Source of the DNA: Chryseobacterium indologenes
Lineage (GTDB): Bacteria; Bacteroidota; Bacteroidia; Flavobacteriales; Weeksellaceae
Assembly: GCF_001295265.1 (NCBI RefSeq)
Contig: NZ_LJOD01000006.1
Location: 1 to 64,000, forward strand
Reading direction: 5' to 3'
DNA: 64,000 nucleotides
In this document: positions 15,957-24,647 of the stretch, in pieces
Layout: every line of letters starts with the position of its first letter
How positions within the stretch are numbered: position 1 is the first letter of the stretch
The notes under the pieces: generated by a model
Told to the model about the DNA's origin: nothing
The model's database searches: none
The model's input: only the letters and a program-made list of their open reading frames with translations
Position numbers and translations under genes: made by a program

Positions 15957-17801
15957 TTAAAGATTACTTTCAATAGCTTCTACTTTTTCCCTGTGCAGTT
16001 CAACAGGTTTATCAAGCAGAATGGCAAGAACTGTCATATTTTTATCAAGCCTTTGTTTCGGAATATCAATATACATGATTCCCGGTGTTTCACTCCAGTA
16101 CAGCTTGTTGTATATTTTATGATCCAGAATACTGCCTTCACCGGCTATTCTGATTCTTGCAATAGTATTTTTTATTCCTTTTAAGGCAACAGGTCCGGTA
16201 GGAATACCTTCTACAAACAGATAAATAGTCTTCCTGTCTTTTGAAAGAGCACTCATCCCGGAATAATGTCCTCCGGGAAGACCTTTTCCGGTTTCATAAA
16301 GCGCCTCCGCATGTTTGCTGATCCATTTCAGTGTTTCATGATTGGTTTTAGCTGTCTTTGGGAGATGCATTTCGAGTCCGTCATGGGTCAGCCCCGAATG
16401 ATCCATGATATTAGAGCCGTTATGAATGAGATTGGCAAGATCATAAACAGCGGCTTTTGCATTCCTGTTTTCCAGAATATCTGTGACAGAGAAAGACTCC
16501 TTTTTAAAACTCTTAAGAAGAGTAGGCTGTTCACTAAAAGTAAGCTGAATCGTTGTTACGTCCTGATCAAATTTTACTTCCGAGAGATCAATCATCATGG
16601 TTGTATCATTGCTGAAGAGGAAATTTACCTTAGAATTTTCATCACCTGCAATTTTTACAGACAACGGTTTGCTGGCAAGGCCATAGATTTTTACAAAATC
16701 TTTAGCTTCTTCAAGATAGAGGAATATAGATTTTCCATCCTCCGAGAAAGCAGATTTTCCTTTATAATGCTCAAAAGAGATTCCTTGTCTTGTGCCGTAT
16801 ATTGCGTCTTTATTTTTTGAGGTCCATCTCCCCAGGTTTTTTAAAATTCGGGTCTGTTCTTCAGGGATAGTTCCGTCAGCTTTCGGGCCAATATCCAGAA
16901 GAAGATTGCCTCCCATACTGATCACGTCTGCTAAAGTTCGCACAATCATGTTGGGTGTTTTGTAGTGATTGTCAAAGGGCTGGTATCCCCATGAGTCATT
17001 CATGGTATAGCAAAGTTCCCAATACGGGTTTTTAGGAGTTACAACGGGAATTCCCTGCTCCGGGGTATCATAATCACCATGATTGTTAAGCCTTGAGTTA
17101 ATAATAATATCAGAATTATATTTCTTTAAAAGAGATAGAGTCTGCGGAGCTTTCCATTCTTCGGAAGAATGTTCCCAGTCGCCGTCAAACCATAATAAAT
17201 CAGGTTTATATTGCCGTGACAGTTCATCCAGCTGGGTTTGGTAATAAGAGACAAATTGATCCCATTTTTTAGGATCGTTTCTGATTTCATAACGCTTTTT
17301 TGTACGGGTATTGACGTCGTAATACGGATGGCTCCAGTCCGGAAGAGAAAAATAGATTCCGGTTTTAAGCCCTGAATTTTTTAAAGCGCTAACAAAAGGA
17401 GTTAAGACATCTTTCTTAGCTGCGGACTGATGAGGAATTGTGATCGCGTTTTCGGCTTCAGAGTTCCAGAGGGAAATGCCGTCATGATGCTTAGAAGTAA
17501 TAACGGCATACTTTGCTCCTGATTCCTGAATCAGACGAACCCATTCTTCAGGTTTATAATCTGAAGCTGAAAAGCCGTTAAGCTGTTTCATATAATTTTC
17601 ATGATTGATGTAATTATTGAAAAAGGACCAGGATTCAGAGATGCCGTTAACTGAATAAATACCCCAATGGATGAAAATGCCAAGTTTGGCATTTCTGAAC
17701 CATTCCATTTTTTTTATCTCATCCGGTTTAGCCTGAGCATTGATATGGCAGGCTGATACCATCAGTCCTAAAAAAACAGCTCCTGTTATCCTCTTTTTCA
17801 T
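15957..17801 (-). CDS. Alpha-L-fucosidase, GH29, probable lipoprotein
   Basis: 614 residues from the ATG at 17801 (MKKRITGAVFLGLMVSAC); 12 upstream codons are open but spoil the signal sequence. VSAC with C18 looks like a lipobox, so it is probably membrane-anchored. The GH29 TIM barrel (about 25-360) shows GIFIHWGIYSV, SKHHDGISLWNS and nucleophile D206 in LLWFDGDW. A beta-sandwich tail follows (about 370-614). It hydrolyses terminal alpha-L-fucose from glycans. It stands alone, with no SusC/SusD pair beside it, and is divergent from the peptide-MNIO cluster. Confidence 0.9.
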   Translation of the reverse strand: MKKRITGAVFLGLMVSACHINAQAKPDEIKKMEWFRNAKLGIFIHWGIYSVNGISESWSFFNNYINHENYMKQLNGFSASDYKPEEWVRLIQESGAKYAVITSKHHDGISLWNSEAENAITIPHQSAAKKDVLTPFVSALKNSGLKTGIYFSLPDWSHPYYDVNTRTKKRYEIRNDPKKWDQFVSYYQTQLDELSRQYKPDLLWFDGDWEHSSEEWKAPQTLSLLKKYNSDIIINSRLNNHGDYDTPEQGIPVVTPKNPYWELCYTMNDSWGYQPFDNHYKTPNMIVRTLADVISMGGNLLLDIGPKADGTIPEEQTRILKNLGRWTSKNKDAIYGTRQGISFEHYKGKSAFSEDGKSIFLYLEEAKDFVKIYGLASKPLSVKIAGDENSKVNFLFSNDTTMMIDLSEVKFDQDVTTIQLTFSEQPTLLKSFKKESFSVTDILENRNAKAAVYDLANLIHNGSNIMDHSGLTHDGLEMHLPKTAKTNHETLKWISKHAEALYETGKGLPGGHYSGMSALSKDRKTIYLFVEGIPTGPVALKGIKNTIARIRIAGEGSILDHKIYNKLYWSETPGIMYIDIPKQRLDKNMTVLAILLDKPVELHREKVEAIESNL

Positions 17802-17988
17802 TTTTCTTTTTTGTGCTAAAATAATAAAGAAGAGCAAACTTTTTGGGATAAAAGAAGTAAATGTTATGGTGATTAATGAAAGTGCTGGATTTATACATGA
17901 AAATCTGAAATATTGAATAATAAAATATTGTATTTTTAACGAAGTGATAAATGGAATACTTCTTGTAAGTTTCTAAAAAAAATAGAAT

Positions 17989-18201
17989 ATGAAAATTCCA
18001 ATGATTGTAATGGCGGGTTTATTAGCTGTGGGCGTGTCTGCGCAGACAACAAAACCAGTGAGAAAAATAAACAAACCAGTTAAGAAAATTAAAAAAGCAG
18101 AAACACCAAAACCGGTAAAGGCTGCCGAACCTAAAGTAATTGTAAAGAAAGATACCCTTCTTAAAAGAGGAGGATATTGTCCGGCCTGCGGAATGGGATA
18201 A
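17989..18201 (+). CDS. Small secreted peptide ending in CPACGMG, likely substrate of the MNIO enzyme
   Basis: 70 residues. Residues 1-19 are a signal peptide (IVMAGLLAVGVSAQ). Residues 20-58 are a Lys/Pro-rich, disordered-looking stretch. The C-terminus is KRGGYCPACGMG with C64 and C67, the only cysteines. The stop lies 3 bases before the MNIO (DUF692) gene. MNIO enzymes modify cysteines of ribosomal peptides next to them (bufferins, methanobactin, TglA), so this is a strong precursor candidate with the CxxC tail as core. It differs from bufferin precursors, which I recall have more cysteines. It could alternatively be an unmodified metal-binding peptide. Confidence 0.8.
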   Translation: MKIPMIVMAGLLAVGVSAQTTKPVRKINKPVKKIKKAETPKPVKAAEPKVIVKKDTLLKRGGYCPACGMG

Positions 18202-18204
18202 TCT

Positions 18205-19299
18205 ATGAAAAAGCCTCTCCTGGGACTATCGATGATGCCGGAAGCAGATTTTGTTTCCGCAATACTCCCATTGTTGCAGGATCAGTCAGTGGCTGTGCTG
18301 GAATGGTCCTTTGATACAGTTGAGCATGTTCTTGAGCCGGAATGGCTCAGGGGTCTTTTGGATTTTTATGCAGAAAACAGCCGCCTGCTGGGACACGGTG
18401 TCTACTATTCTCTTTTTGATGCCCGGTGGACAGAACGGCAGGAGGTATGGCTGGAAAAATTAAAGAAAGAAACTCAAAGAAGAAAATACAATCATATTAC
18501 GGAACATTTCGGTTTTATGAATACCGAAAACTATCACCAGGGCGTTCCTCTGCCAGTTCCGTTACATTCCCGGATACTGCAGATTGGAAAAGACAGACTG
18601 GCACATTTACAGGCTGCTGTAGAGATTCCTGTGGGAGTTGAAAACCTCGCTTTTTCATTTTCAGCGGATGATGTCAGGGAGCAGGGAATATTTCTGGAAA
18701 AACTGATTGAAGATGTAGAAGGTTTCCTCATTCTGGATCTTCATAACATCTACTGCCAGTCCTGTAATTTTGACATTGATATTGTAGATATTGTTGCCAT
18801 GTACCCCCTTGAAAAAGTAAAGGAAATTCACCTTTCCGGAGGTAGCTGGCAGGAAAGTGTATACCGAAAGGAGCCGGTCAGAAGAGATACTCATGATGAT
18901 GCAATTCCTGAAGAAGTACTGGCTGTATTGCCTCAAGTGCTTTCCCGATGCCCCAACCTGGAATACATCATTATTGAAAGGCTGGGGCATACCCTGAATA
19001 CAACTATGGAAAAAGAAGCTTTTTTCAATGATTTTGTCAGAACTAAAAAAATAATTGAAGATTCCTGGTTTCCAGCCGGAAATAAGACTGTATGGAACAG
19101 AAAGGAATGTATCTCTTCAGTGCCGCTGGAAGATCACTTGCTCTATCATGAACAGACAAAACTGACCAGGCTTTTATATGGGAATAGTGATATTACGTCT
19201 TTTAAAAATGAAAATTTCAGCTATTTCGATGTGCAGAAATGGGACGCCGAAATGATAGAAACAGCCAGGAATATCATCAAAAAATGGAATCCCTACTAA
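18205..19299 (+). CDS. MNIO-family (DUF692) multinuclear non-heme iron oxidase
   Basis: 364 residues, TIM-barrel DUF692/MNIO family. Candidate metal ligands seen in family order: H64 (LGHGVYYS), E100-H101 (EHFGF), E146-N147 (GVENLAF), D178/H180/N181 (LDLHNIY), H209 (IHLSGG), D228/H230 (DTHDD), E258 (IIIERLG). Family members use two or three irons and O2 to turn peptide cysteines into oxazolone, thioamide or related groups. Residues 295-364 are a C-terminal extension beyond the usual 280-300. No RiPP-recognition partner protein (DUF2063/BufC-like) follows, which is unusual. It is translated directly after the CPACGMG peptide. Confidence 0.85.
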   Translation: MKKPLLGLSMMPEADFVSAILPLLQDQSVAVLEWSFDTVEHVLEPEWLRGLLDFYAENSRLLGHGVYYSLFDARWTERQEVWLEKLKKETQRRKYNHITEHFGFMNTENYHQGVPLPVPLHSRILQIGKDRLAHLQAAVEIPVGVENLAFSFSADDVREQGIFLEKLIEDVEGFLILDLHNIYCQSCNFDIDIVDIVAMYPLEKVKEIHLSGGSWQESVYRKEPVRRDTHDDAIPEEVLAVLPQVLSRCPNLEYIIIERLGHTLNTTMEKEAFFNDFVRTKKIIEDSWFPAGNKTVWNRKECISSVPLEDHLLYHEQTKLTRLLYGNSDITSFKNENFSYFDVQKWDAEMIETARNIIKKWNPY

Positions 19300-19326
19300 T
19301 CCTTTGTACATCCTTAATCAAAATAA

Positions 19327-19818
19327 ATGAAAATGACAACGGTATTTTTAATAACTGCAACAGTACTTACAGCTTTAATTGCAGGGCTTTTCTATGCATA
19401 TTCCTGTTCTGTGGTTCTGGGATTGGGAAAGCTTTCGGATTCAGAATATCTGAAAGCTATGCAGAGTATTAACCGGGAAATTCTGAACCCGGTATTTTTT
19501 GTGAGCTTTATCGGAACAGCGGTACTGCTTCCGGTGACTGCTTTTCTTTTTCGCGGGCAGCAGCCTGTATTTATCCTTCTTCTGCTGGCATCTGCTTCCT
19601 ATCTGATTGGAGTATTCGGAGTCACGGTTGCCGGGAATGTTCCCCTGAATGATATACTGGATAAGTTTGATAGTGCCGGATCATCTGCCGATGCAATGAA
19701 GAAGATGCGTGAAGCTTTTGAAAACAGATGGAATTTTTTGAATAATATCAGAACTGTTTTCTCTGTCATAAGTATCGTTCTGGCGGTCTGTGCCTGTATC
19801 TGGAATAAAGAGATTTAA
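19327..19818 (+). CDS. DUF1772 / anthrone oxygenase-like membrane protein
   Basis: 163 residues with four hydrophobic segments (about 5-27, 54-74, 80-101, 140-158). The pattern TALIAGLFYAYSCSVVLGLGKL followed by a loop FENRWNFLNNIRTVFS matches the DUF1772 family (anthrone oxygenase-like; four-helix membrane proteins). It starts 27 bases after the MNIO gene on the same strand, so it probably belongs to the same operon. Its reaction is unknown. In this context it may be a redox or metal-handling partner, in the way DoxX-like proteins accompany bufferin operons (analogy only). Confidence 0.75.
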   Translation: MKMTTVFLITATVLTALIAGLFYAYSCSVVLGLGKLSDSEYLKAMQSINREILNPVFFVSFIGTAVLLPVTAFLFRGQQPVFILLLLASASYLIGVFGVTVAGNVPLNDILDKFDSAGSSADAMKKMREAFENRWNFLNNIRTVFSVISIVLAVCACIWNKEI

Positions 19819-19825
19819 AATTGAC

Positions 19826-19867
19826 TCCGTATAAATACGTAACTGATGAATTACGTATTTATACGGA
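19826..19867. repeat. Perfect 17-bp inverted repeat after the MNIO operon
   Basis: TCCGTATAAATACGTAA at 19826-19842 and its exact reverse complement at 19851-19867 with an 8-base loop, 8 bases past the DUF1772 stop. No T tract follows, so it may be a processing or stabilising hairpin or a protein site rather than a classical terminator. Confidence 0.7.
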
Positions 19868-19982
19868 TGCATGGTATATGTTTTTATGTTGAAATTTACA
19901 TCAACAACAGTAATAGATTTAAGTATTAAAAGTTTAAAGCGTAAATTCTGATAACCAACGAATTTCATATTCCACAGAGAAG

Positions 19983-20010
19983 AAAGGCAGTCCGGATGGG
20001 CTGTCTTTTT
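19983..20010 (+). terminator. Terminator of the MNIO operon
   Basis: 8-bp stem with one G-T pair, AAAGGCAG/CTGTCTTT, 10-base loop, followed by TTTCGGG. It lies 165 bases after the last gene of the operon; the rest of 19868-20134 holds no gene. Confidence 0.6.
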
Positions 20011-20134
20011 TCGGGTTTTAGTTTCATGATGTTTCAAATAGAGTGTAATAACCTGTCATAAACAGTGTTTTTCCTGTAAGGCAGTCATTGGTTTATAGTG
20101 ACCTTTGTCCTAATCATAATTAAAATCAAAACCA

Positions 20135-20764
20135 ATGAAACATTTAGAAGATTTTTTCGGTACGAGATGGTTATCTCTTAAAAAGTTTTACGCTCCATTA
20201 GCTCTTATTGCGGTTTTTTCCATAACAAGCTGCAGCAAAGATGATGATGAGCCTATTCCACAACCGGTAACTTATGCGGTAGAAAACCCCTTGGATAAAT
20301 ACCATGAAATGGCAGGCTTTACGAATACAACGAATTTTATAAACTCTGGTGATTATGAATTTGGGCTTGCCTTCTCTGCAAATGTAAAAGGGAAAATCAG
20401 TGCAATAACCATTAAACTTCCTGATGCTAATCCAAATCTAAGGGTGACATTCTGGGATTATACCACTAAAACAGTACTAAGAACGGAAACGGTCAATGTG
20501 ACGGCTCCTAACACTTTGATCACGAAAGGTATTGCAGAACTGGCATTGGAAAAAGATAAAAAATATGTAATTACCATGAATTCCAATGATTGGTATAAAA
20601 AAGCAAAGCCGGATAACAGCAATGCTGCATATCCAATCACTGCGGGAAATATCAAATTTTGGGAATATAAATGGAGAAGTGGTACGGCTCAGACATTCCC
20701 AACGACGACTTCACTGGATTATAACGGAGGTGACTTAAGCTTTAATTTTCAACAGGTAGACTAA
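20135..20764 (+). CDS. DUF4082-like lipoprotein
   Basis: 209 residues. A long N-region (MKHLEDFFGTRWLSLKKFYA) precedes the hydrophobic core and a lipobox SITSC with the acylated Cys at about 33, then an acidic SKDDDEP linker. The rest is a beta-sandwich with GFTNTTNFINSGDYEFGLAFSANVKGKIS, characteristic of the DUF4082 type (jelly-roll, carbohydrate-binding-like), ending DLSFNFQQVD. Probably exposed on the inner or outer membrane. Function unknown. Monocistronic with its own terminator. Confidence 0.7.
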   Translation: MKHLEDFFGTRWLSLKKFYAPLALIAVFSITSCSKDDDEPIPQPVTYAVENPLDKYHEMAGFTNTTNFINSGDYEFGLAFSANVKGKISAITIKLPDANPNLRVTFWDYTTKTVLRTETVNVTAPNTLITKGIAELALEKDKKYVITMNSNDWYKKAKPDNSNAAYPITAGNIKFWEYKWRSGTAQTFPTTTSLDYNGGDLSFNFQQVD

Positions 20765-20783
20765 TAACCATATTTTTCAAAGG

Positions 20784-20811
20784 AAAAGGCAGCTCAATGG
20801 AACTGCCTTTT
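20784..20811. terminator. Bidirectional terminator between lipoprotein gene and rpe
   Basis: Perfect 9-bp stem AAAAGGCAG/CTGCCTTTT with a 10-base loop, T-rich on both sides. Serves the plus-strand gene ending at 20764 and rpe ending at 20835 on the minus strand. Confidence 0.75.
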
Positions 20812-20834
20812 CTGTTTTTTGTATTCAGGTTCTT

Positions 20835-21485
20835 TTAAATCTTTAAAAGTTCAATGGTTCTTTCCGGATTTTCTGTAGAAAATACAGCATTTCCGGCTAC
20901 CAGAACATCGGCTCCGGCTTCGAAAAGTTTAGAAGCATTATCCAGATTCACTCCGCCATCAATCTCAATAAGAGCGGTGGAGTTGTTGCTTAAGATAAGG
21001 TCTTTTGTTTCCGCAATTTTCTTGTATGTGTTTTCAATGAATTTCTGGCCTCCGAATCCAGGATTCACACTCATTAAAAGAACAAGATCCACATCTGCAA
21101 TAATGTCTTCAAGCATAAGTACCGGAGTGGAAGGATTCAGGACAACCCCTGCTTTTGCTCCTCTGCTCTGAATATGATGAATTGTTCGGTGAAGATGGGT
21201 GCATGCTTCATAATGTACAGAAACAAGATCAGCACCATGGTCGATGAATTCATCAACGTATTTTTCAGGTTCCACAATCATAAGATGAACATCAACAAAC
21301 TTTTTAGCGTGCTGCTGAATGGTCTTCATAACAGGAAAGCCGAACGAAATGTTAGGAACAAACCTGCCGTCCATTACGTCAACATGTAACCAGTCGGCCT
21401 GAGATCTGTTCAGCATTTCAATGTCTCTTTGCAGATTCCCAAAGTCTGCAGATAAAAGGGAAGGAGCAATAAGCTTCGTTTTCAT
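20835..21485 (-). CDS. rpe: Ribulose-phosphate 3-epimerase
   Basis: 216 residues, standard length. The TIM-barrel motifs are intact: IAPSLLSADFGNL, WLHVDVMDGRFVPNISFG (metal His and catalytic Asp), VHLMIVEPEKY, LLMSVNPGFGGQKF and EIDGGVN (second catalytic Asp). It interconverts ribulose 5-phosphate and xylulose 5-phosphate in the pentose phosphate pathway, in the cytosol. The M42 peptidase gene lies 55 bases upstream on the same strand, so the two may be transcribed together. Confidence 0.96.
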   Translation of the reverse strand: MKTKLIAPSLLSADFGNLQRDIEMLNRSQADWLHVDVMDGRFVPNISFGFPVMKTIQQHAKKFVDVHLMIVEPEKYVDEFIDHGADLVSVHYEACTHLHRTIHHIQSRGAKAGVVLNPSTPVLMLEDIIADVDLVLLMSVNPGFGGQKFIENTYKKIAETKDLILSNNSTALIEIDGGVNLDNASKLFEAGADVLVAGNAVFSTENPERTIELLKI

Positions 21486-21540
21486 TTTTACTTTTTATAC
21501 TTTTACTTAGATTTCTAGCTTTTAAAGATATTTTTTCATT

Positions 21541-22614
21541 TTAATGATACTTCAGCTTCATCTCCGGCGTGATCTTAAGAAGTGTTTCGTAGATCAGCCT
21601 GATCACATTGCCCACATCTTCTTTAGACACCATTTCTACCGTTGTATGCATATAGCGCAAAGGTAAGGAAATTAATGCACTTGGTACTCCGCCGTTGGAA
21701 TGGGCAAATGCGTCAGTGTCTGTTCCTGTAGATCTGCTTGCTGCGGCTCTCTGGAAGGGTATTTTTTTATTTTTCGCAGTTTCTATAATTAATTCCCTGA
21801 TGGTATGATGAATGCTCGGTGCAAAGAAAACTACAGGTCCGTCACCGCACTTCTGGTCGCCTTCTTTCTTTTTCTCAATCATAGGCGTTGTGGTATCGTG
21901 GGTAACATCAGTTACGATAGCAATATTGGGCTTGATGGTATCTGCAATCATATCGGCACCATACAGACCTACTTCTTCCTGTACAGAATTGGTAATATAG
22001 AGTCCGAAAGGGATCGTTTTCTTATTTTCCTTTAAAAGCCTTGCTACTTCAGCAATCATGAAGCCTCCGATTCTGTTATCCAGTGCCCTGCATACAAAAT
22101 ACCGGTCATTCATCTCGAAAAATTCATCCGGGTAAGTGATCATGCAGCCTACATATATCCCCATATCTTCCACCTCTTTTTTAGTAACAGCACCACAGTC
22201 AATGAAAATATTCTCAATTTTTGGAGTAGGTTCGTTCTGGTTGGCTCTGGTGTGGATTGCAGGCCATCCGAATACCCCTTTTACGATTCCTTTTTCACCA
22301 TGGATGTGAACAACTTTTGAAGGTGCAATTGTCTGGTCAGATCCTCCGTTTCGGATGACATAGATAAGTCCGTCGTCCGTAATATAATTAACGTACCAGG
22401 AAATTTCATCCGCATGTGCTTCAATAACTACTTTAAATTCAGCTTCAGGGTTGATGATTCCGTAGCAGGTTCCATAATGATCCACTTCAATCTTATCTAC
22501 ATAAGGCCTGATATAATCCATCCAGATTTCCTGACCTCTGTGCTCATAACCGGTTGGGGATGATGTGTTTAAATATTTTTCTAAAAATTTCAAAGATTTC
22601 TTTTCAAATTTCAT
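21541..22614 (-). CDS. M42-family metallopeptidase (glutamyl aminopeptidase type)
   Basis: 357 residues. Ligands of the two-metal centre appear in family order: AHADEISW (His, Asp), CRALDNRIGG (bridging Asp), VQEEVGLYG (catalytic Glu and metal Glu), VTDVTHD (Asp) and RYMHTTVEMV (His). Family members are large cytosolic tetrahedral aminopeptidases or cellulase-M-like proteins. It is divergent from the DUF4294 gene. Confidence 0.93.
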   Translation of the reverse strand: MKFEKKSLKFLEKYLNTSSPTGYEHRGQEIWMDYIRPYVDKIEVDHYGTCYGIINPEAEFKVVIEAHADEISWYVNYITDDGLIYVIRNGGSDQTIAPSKVVHIHGEKGIVKGVFGWPAIHTRANQNEPTPKIENIFIDCGAVTKKEVEDMGIYVGCMITYPDEFFEMNDRYFVCRALDNRIGGFMIAEVARLLKENKKTIPFGLYITNSVQEEVGLYGADMIADTIKPNIAIVTDVTHDTTTPMIEKKKEGDQKCGDGPVVFFAPSIHHTIRELIIETAKNKKIPFQRAAASRSTGTDTDAFAHSNGGVPSALISLPLRYMHTTVEMVSKEDVGNVIRLIYETLLKITPEMKLKYH

Positions 22615-22665
22615 AAAAAGGAATGATTTTTGCGTTCAATTTTTGTTCTTATAAGTGTAAAAATA

Positions 22666-23370
22666 ATGAATTTTAGTAAGATTATCTGCCTTTTTATCTT
22701 CTTTTTTGGAATCAGTATTTTTGGCCAGAAGGATTCTGTTATTGCGAAACCACTCAACCAGTACCCGCCTGAATCTTTAAAAGTAGATGAGTTTGGTAAT
22801 AAATATTACTATGACGAAAAGCAGAAGGTAAAGATATTTGAAGTAAACGGTGAGCCCGTTGTAGAGCTTGATGAGTTGGTTTTGGTCAATAAGCCGAGAT
22901 TTAATAACCAGTTGGATAAGAATTATTATTACTTCCTTAATAAGAAGCTGTACAGGGTATATCCTCTTTTTATAACTGCTTTACAGCAGTACAGAGATAT
23001 ACAGGCTGATATGAATGATATGGACAGCAAAGCTAAAAGAAAGTTTGTAAGAGAAAGGCAGAGCATGCTTGCCGACCAGTATGAAAAGCAATTGAGAGAC
23101 CTTACTACAACCGAAGGACAGGTGTTTGCCAAGCTGATGAACAGGGCAACAGGCAAAAATGTATATGAGATCATTAAAGAACTTAGAGGAGGATGGAGCG
23201 CTTTCTGGTGGAACGTAAAAGGAAAGATGGCAGATATTGACCTTAAAGACCAGTATAACCCGCATAAAAACAGAACGGATGAGTTTGTGGAATCCCTGCT
23301 TCAGTCCAACTGGAACTCAGGTTATCTGCAGCCATATCCGGGGGCGAGCGATTTTAAGATCAAAAAATAA
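22666..23370 (+). CDS. DUF4294 domain secreted protein
   Basis: 234 residues from the ATG at 22666 (MNFSKIICLFIFFFGISIFGQ), which gives a proper signal peptide; an ATG at 22630 is in frame but adds 12 residues that disrupt it. The mature part carries the DUF4294 pattern (DEFGNKYYYDEKQKVKI, then YYFLNKKLYRVYPL and GGWSAFWWNVKG). The family is found in Flavobacteria and has no known function; the YRVYPL...AFWW stretch is its hallmark. Exported, probably periplasmic. Confidence 0.85.
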   Translation: MNFSKIICLFIFFFGISIFGQKDSVIAKPLNQYPPESLKVDEFGNKYYYDEKQKVKIFEVNGEPVVELDELVLVNKPRFNNQLDKNYYYFLNKKLYRVYPLFITALQQYRDIQADMNDMDSKAKRKFVRERQSMLADQYEKQLRDLTTTEGQVFAKLMNRATGKNVYEIIKELRGGWSAFWWNVKGKMADIDLKDQYNPHKNRTDEFVESLLQSNWNSGYLQPYPGASDFKIKK

Positions 23371-23377
23371 AGTCATA

Positions 23378-23408
23378 AAAAATTCCTGTAAATGTTACAG
23401 GAATTTTT
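23378..23408. terminator. Bidirectional terminator
   Basis: 14-bp stem AAAAATTCCTGTAA/TTACAGGAATTTTT with a 3-base loop between convergent genes. Its right arm overlaps the last codons of the Nudix gene (stop at 23395). Confidence 0.8.
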
Positions 23409-23811
23409 CTTTTAATTTGTTGAATACAATTTTATCTATCGGCAGTTGAAAAGGATTATCCGGCTGATCAATATCAATCCATTCTGTCCGTTCAATGCAT
23501 GGATCCAGGATCAGGAAATCTTCTTCATTGGTAATATTCACTATATAATATATGGTAAGAAGCTGTTCGTTGTCTCTGAAACGTGAAACCAGGAAATCTT
23601 CCTGCGTATAAAAATGCTCTACGACTTCAATCTTTACATTTAATTCTTCATCAAACTCACGGTGAAGACATTCAAGTACTCCCTCGCCAAATTCCAGTCC
23701 GCCACCCGGAAACTTCATTAAGGGTTCACCGGCGTACTCTTCAAACAGAGTCAGGACTTTTTTATCTTTCACAGCACATGCGTATACCCTAATGTTGATT
23801 TTGTCAATCAT
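23395..23811 (-). CDS. Nudix hydrolase
   Basis: 138 residues. The Nudix box GGLEFGEGVLECLHREFDEE fits GX5EX7REUXEE completely; only the usual Gly after EE is replaced (ELN). Such enzymes cleave nucleoside diphosphates linked to another group. Substrate not predictable; the RxYACAVKDKKVLTLFEEY start is typical of small housekeeping Nudix proteins. Its 3' end sits inside the shared terminator hairpin. Confidence 0.9.
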   Translation of the reverse strand: MIDKINIRVYACAVKDKKVLTLFEEYAGEPLMKFPGGGLEFGEGVLECLHREFDEELNVKIEVVEHFYTQEDFLVSRFRDNEQLLTIYYIVNITNEEDFLILDPCIERTEWIDIDQPDNPFQLPIDKIVFNKLKEKFL

Positions 23812-23920
23812 ATATAACGTTTTGTATAGCTAATGTAAGGAAATATGTGGAAAGAACAAAGATGAGAACGGGTAAAACCAGTCTGTGTGCCTGTTTTTAG
23901 TTCTTTGCCTTTCGTTTCAT

Positions 23921-24595
23921 CTACTGTTTCACAGCATTGATCATTTCTCTTTTTCCGGGAGGTCCCTGTTTTTTCTCTACGTTAAAGTTGAGTTCCTGAA
24001 GAATTCTTCTGACACTTCCTTTAGATGAATAGGTTGTTAATAATCCGTTAACGGCCATTTTGTCGGAAACCATTTCGAATAGAGGTTTTTCCCAGAGGTC
24101 GGGCTGTACTCTTGCTCCGAAGCAATCGAAATAAACAAGGTTGATTTTGGGCAGATCTATGCTTTTCAGGTCAAAAAAATCACATTCTATCTTTTTTAAG
24201 TTGAATCCACTAATGATTTCAACTGAATTTTCCCACTCTGCCAGATGAATTTTCTGATAAATATTTTTGAACTCCGGGTTATCAAAAAGTTCAAAATAGG
24301 CTAAATCGTTAACTTCGGATTCATTTATGGGATATTTTTCGAGCGAAAAATAATTGATGACATGATTTTTGTCAGTTTTTAAATATGCATTAATTGTCAC
24401 TAAAACATTCAAACCTGTTCCAAAACCGAGTTCTAAAATATTAATTTCGCAATCATTTACTAAATTTAATCCATTTTTGATAAACACGTGTTTTGCTTCC
24501 TGAAGGGCTCCGTGGTGAGAATGATAGTTTTCATTTAACTCATTGATAAACAATGTTTTACTACCGTCGTTTGTGGTCTTAATTTCTCTTTTCAA
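23921..24595 (-). CDS. mnmD: tRNA (5-methylaminomethyl-2-thiouridine) methyltransferase MnmD
   Basis: 224 residues, the stand-alone MnmD half of E. coli MnmC. SAM-binding motif I is ILELGFGTGLNVL; the family phrases YFSLEKYPIN, VYFDCFGARVQPDLWE and LLTTYSSKGSVRR, ending PPGKREMINA, are all present. It adds the last methyl group to the wobble uridine at position 34 of certain tRNAs. The FAD-dependent MnmC oxidase part is absent, as in many Bacteroidota. Divergent from ilvE. Confidence 0.94.
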   Translation of the reverse strand: MKREIKTTNDGSKTLFINELNENYHSHHGALQEAKHVFIKNGLNLVNDCEINILELGFGTGLNVLVTINAYLKTDKNHVINYFSLEKYPINESEVNDLAYFELFDNPEFKNIYQKIHLAEWENSVEIISGFNLKKIECDFFDLKSIDLPKINLVYFDCFGARVQPDLWEKPLFEMVSDKMAVNGLLTTYSSKGSVRRILQELNFNVEKKQGPPGKREMINAVKQ

Positions 24596-24608
24596 GCTAT
24601 TTTTTTGT

Positions 24609-24616
24609 CAAATTTA
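24609..24616 (-). promoter_or_regulatory. -7 promoter box of mnmD
   Basis: On the minus strand it reads TAAATTTG, an exact TAnnTTTG match, 13 bases before the ATG at 24595. Confidence 0.55.
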
Positions 24617-24647
24617 CTCTAAAATTTTTATATTTAGAAAATTATAT

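Noticed and set aside
16266..16820. 184-codon frame antisense to the fucosidase gene
   Set aside because: Cys/Phe-rich sequence without domain pattern, fully inside a well-supported GH29 gene on the other strand.
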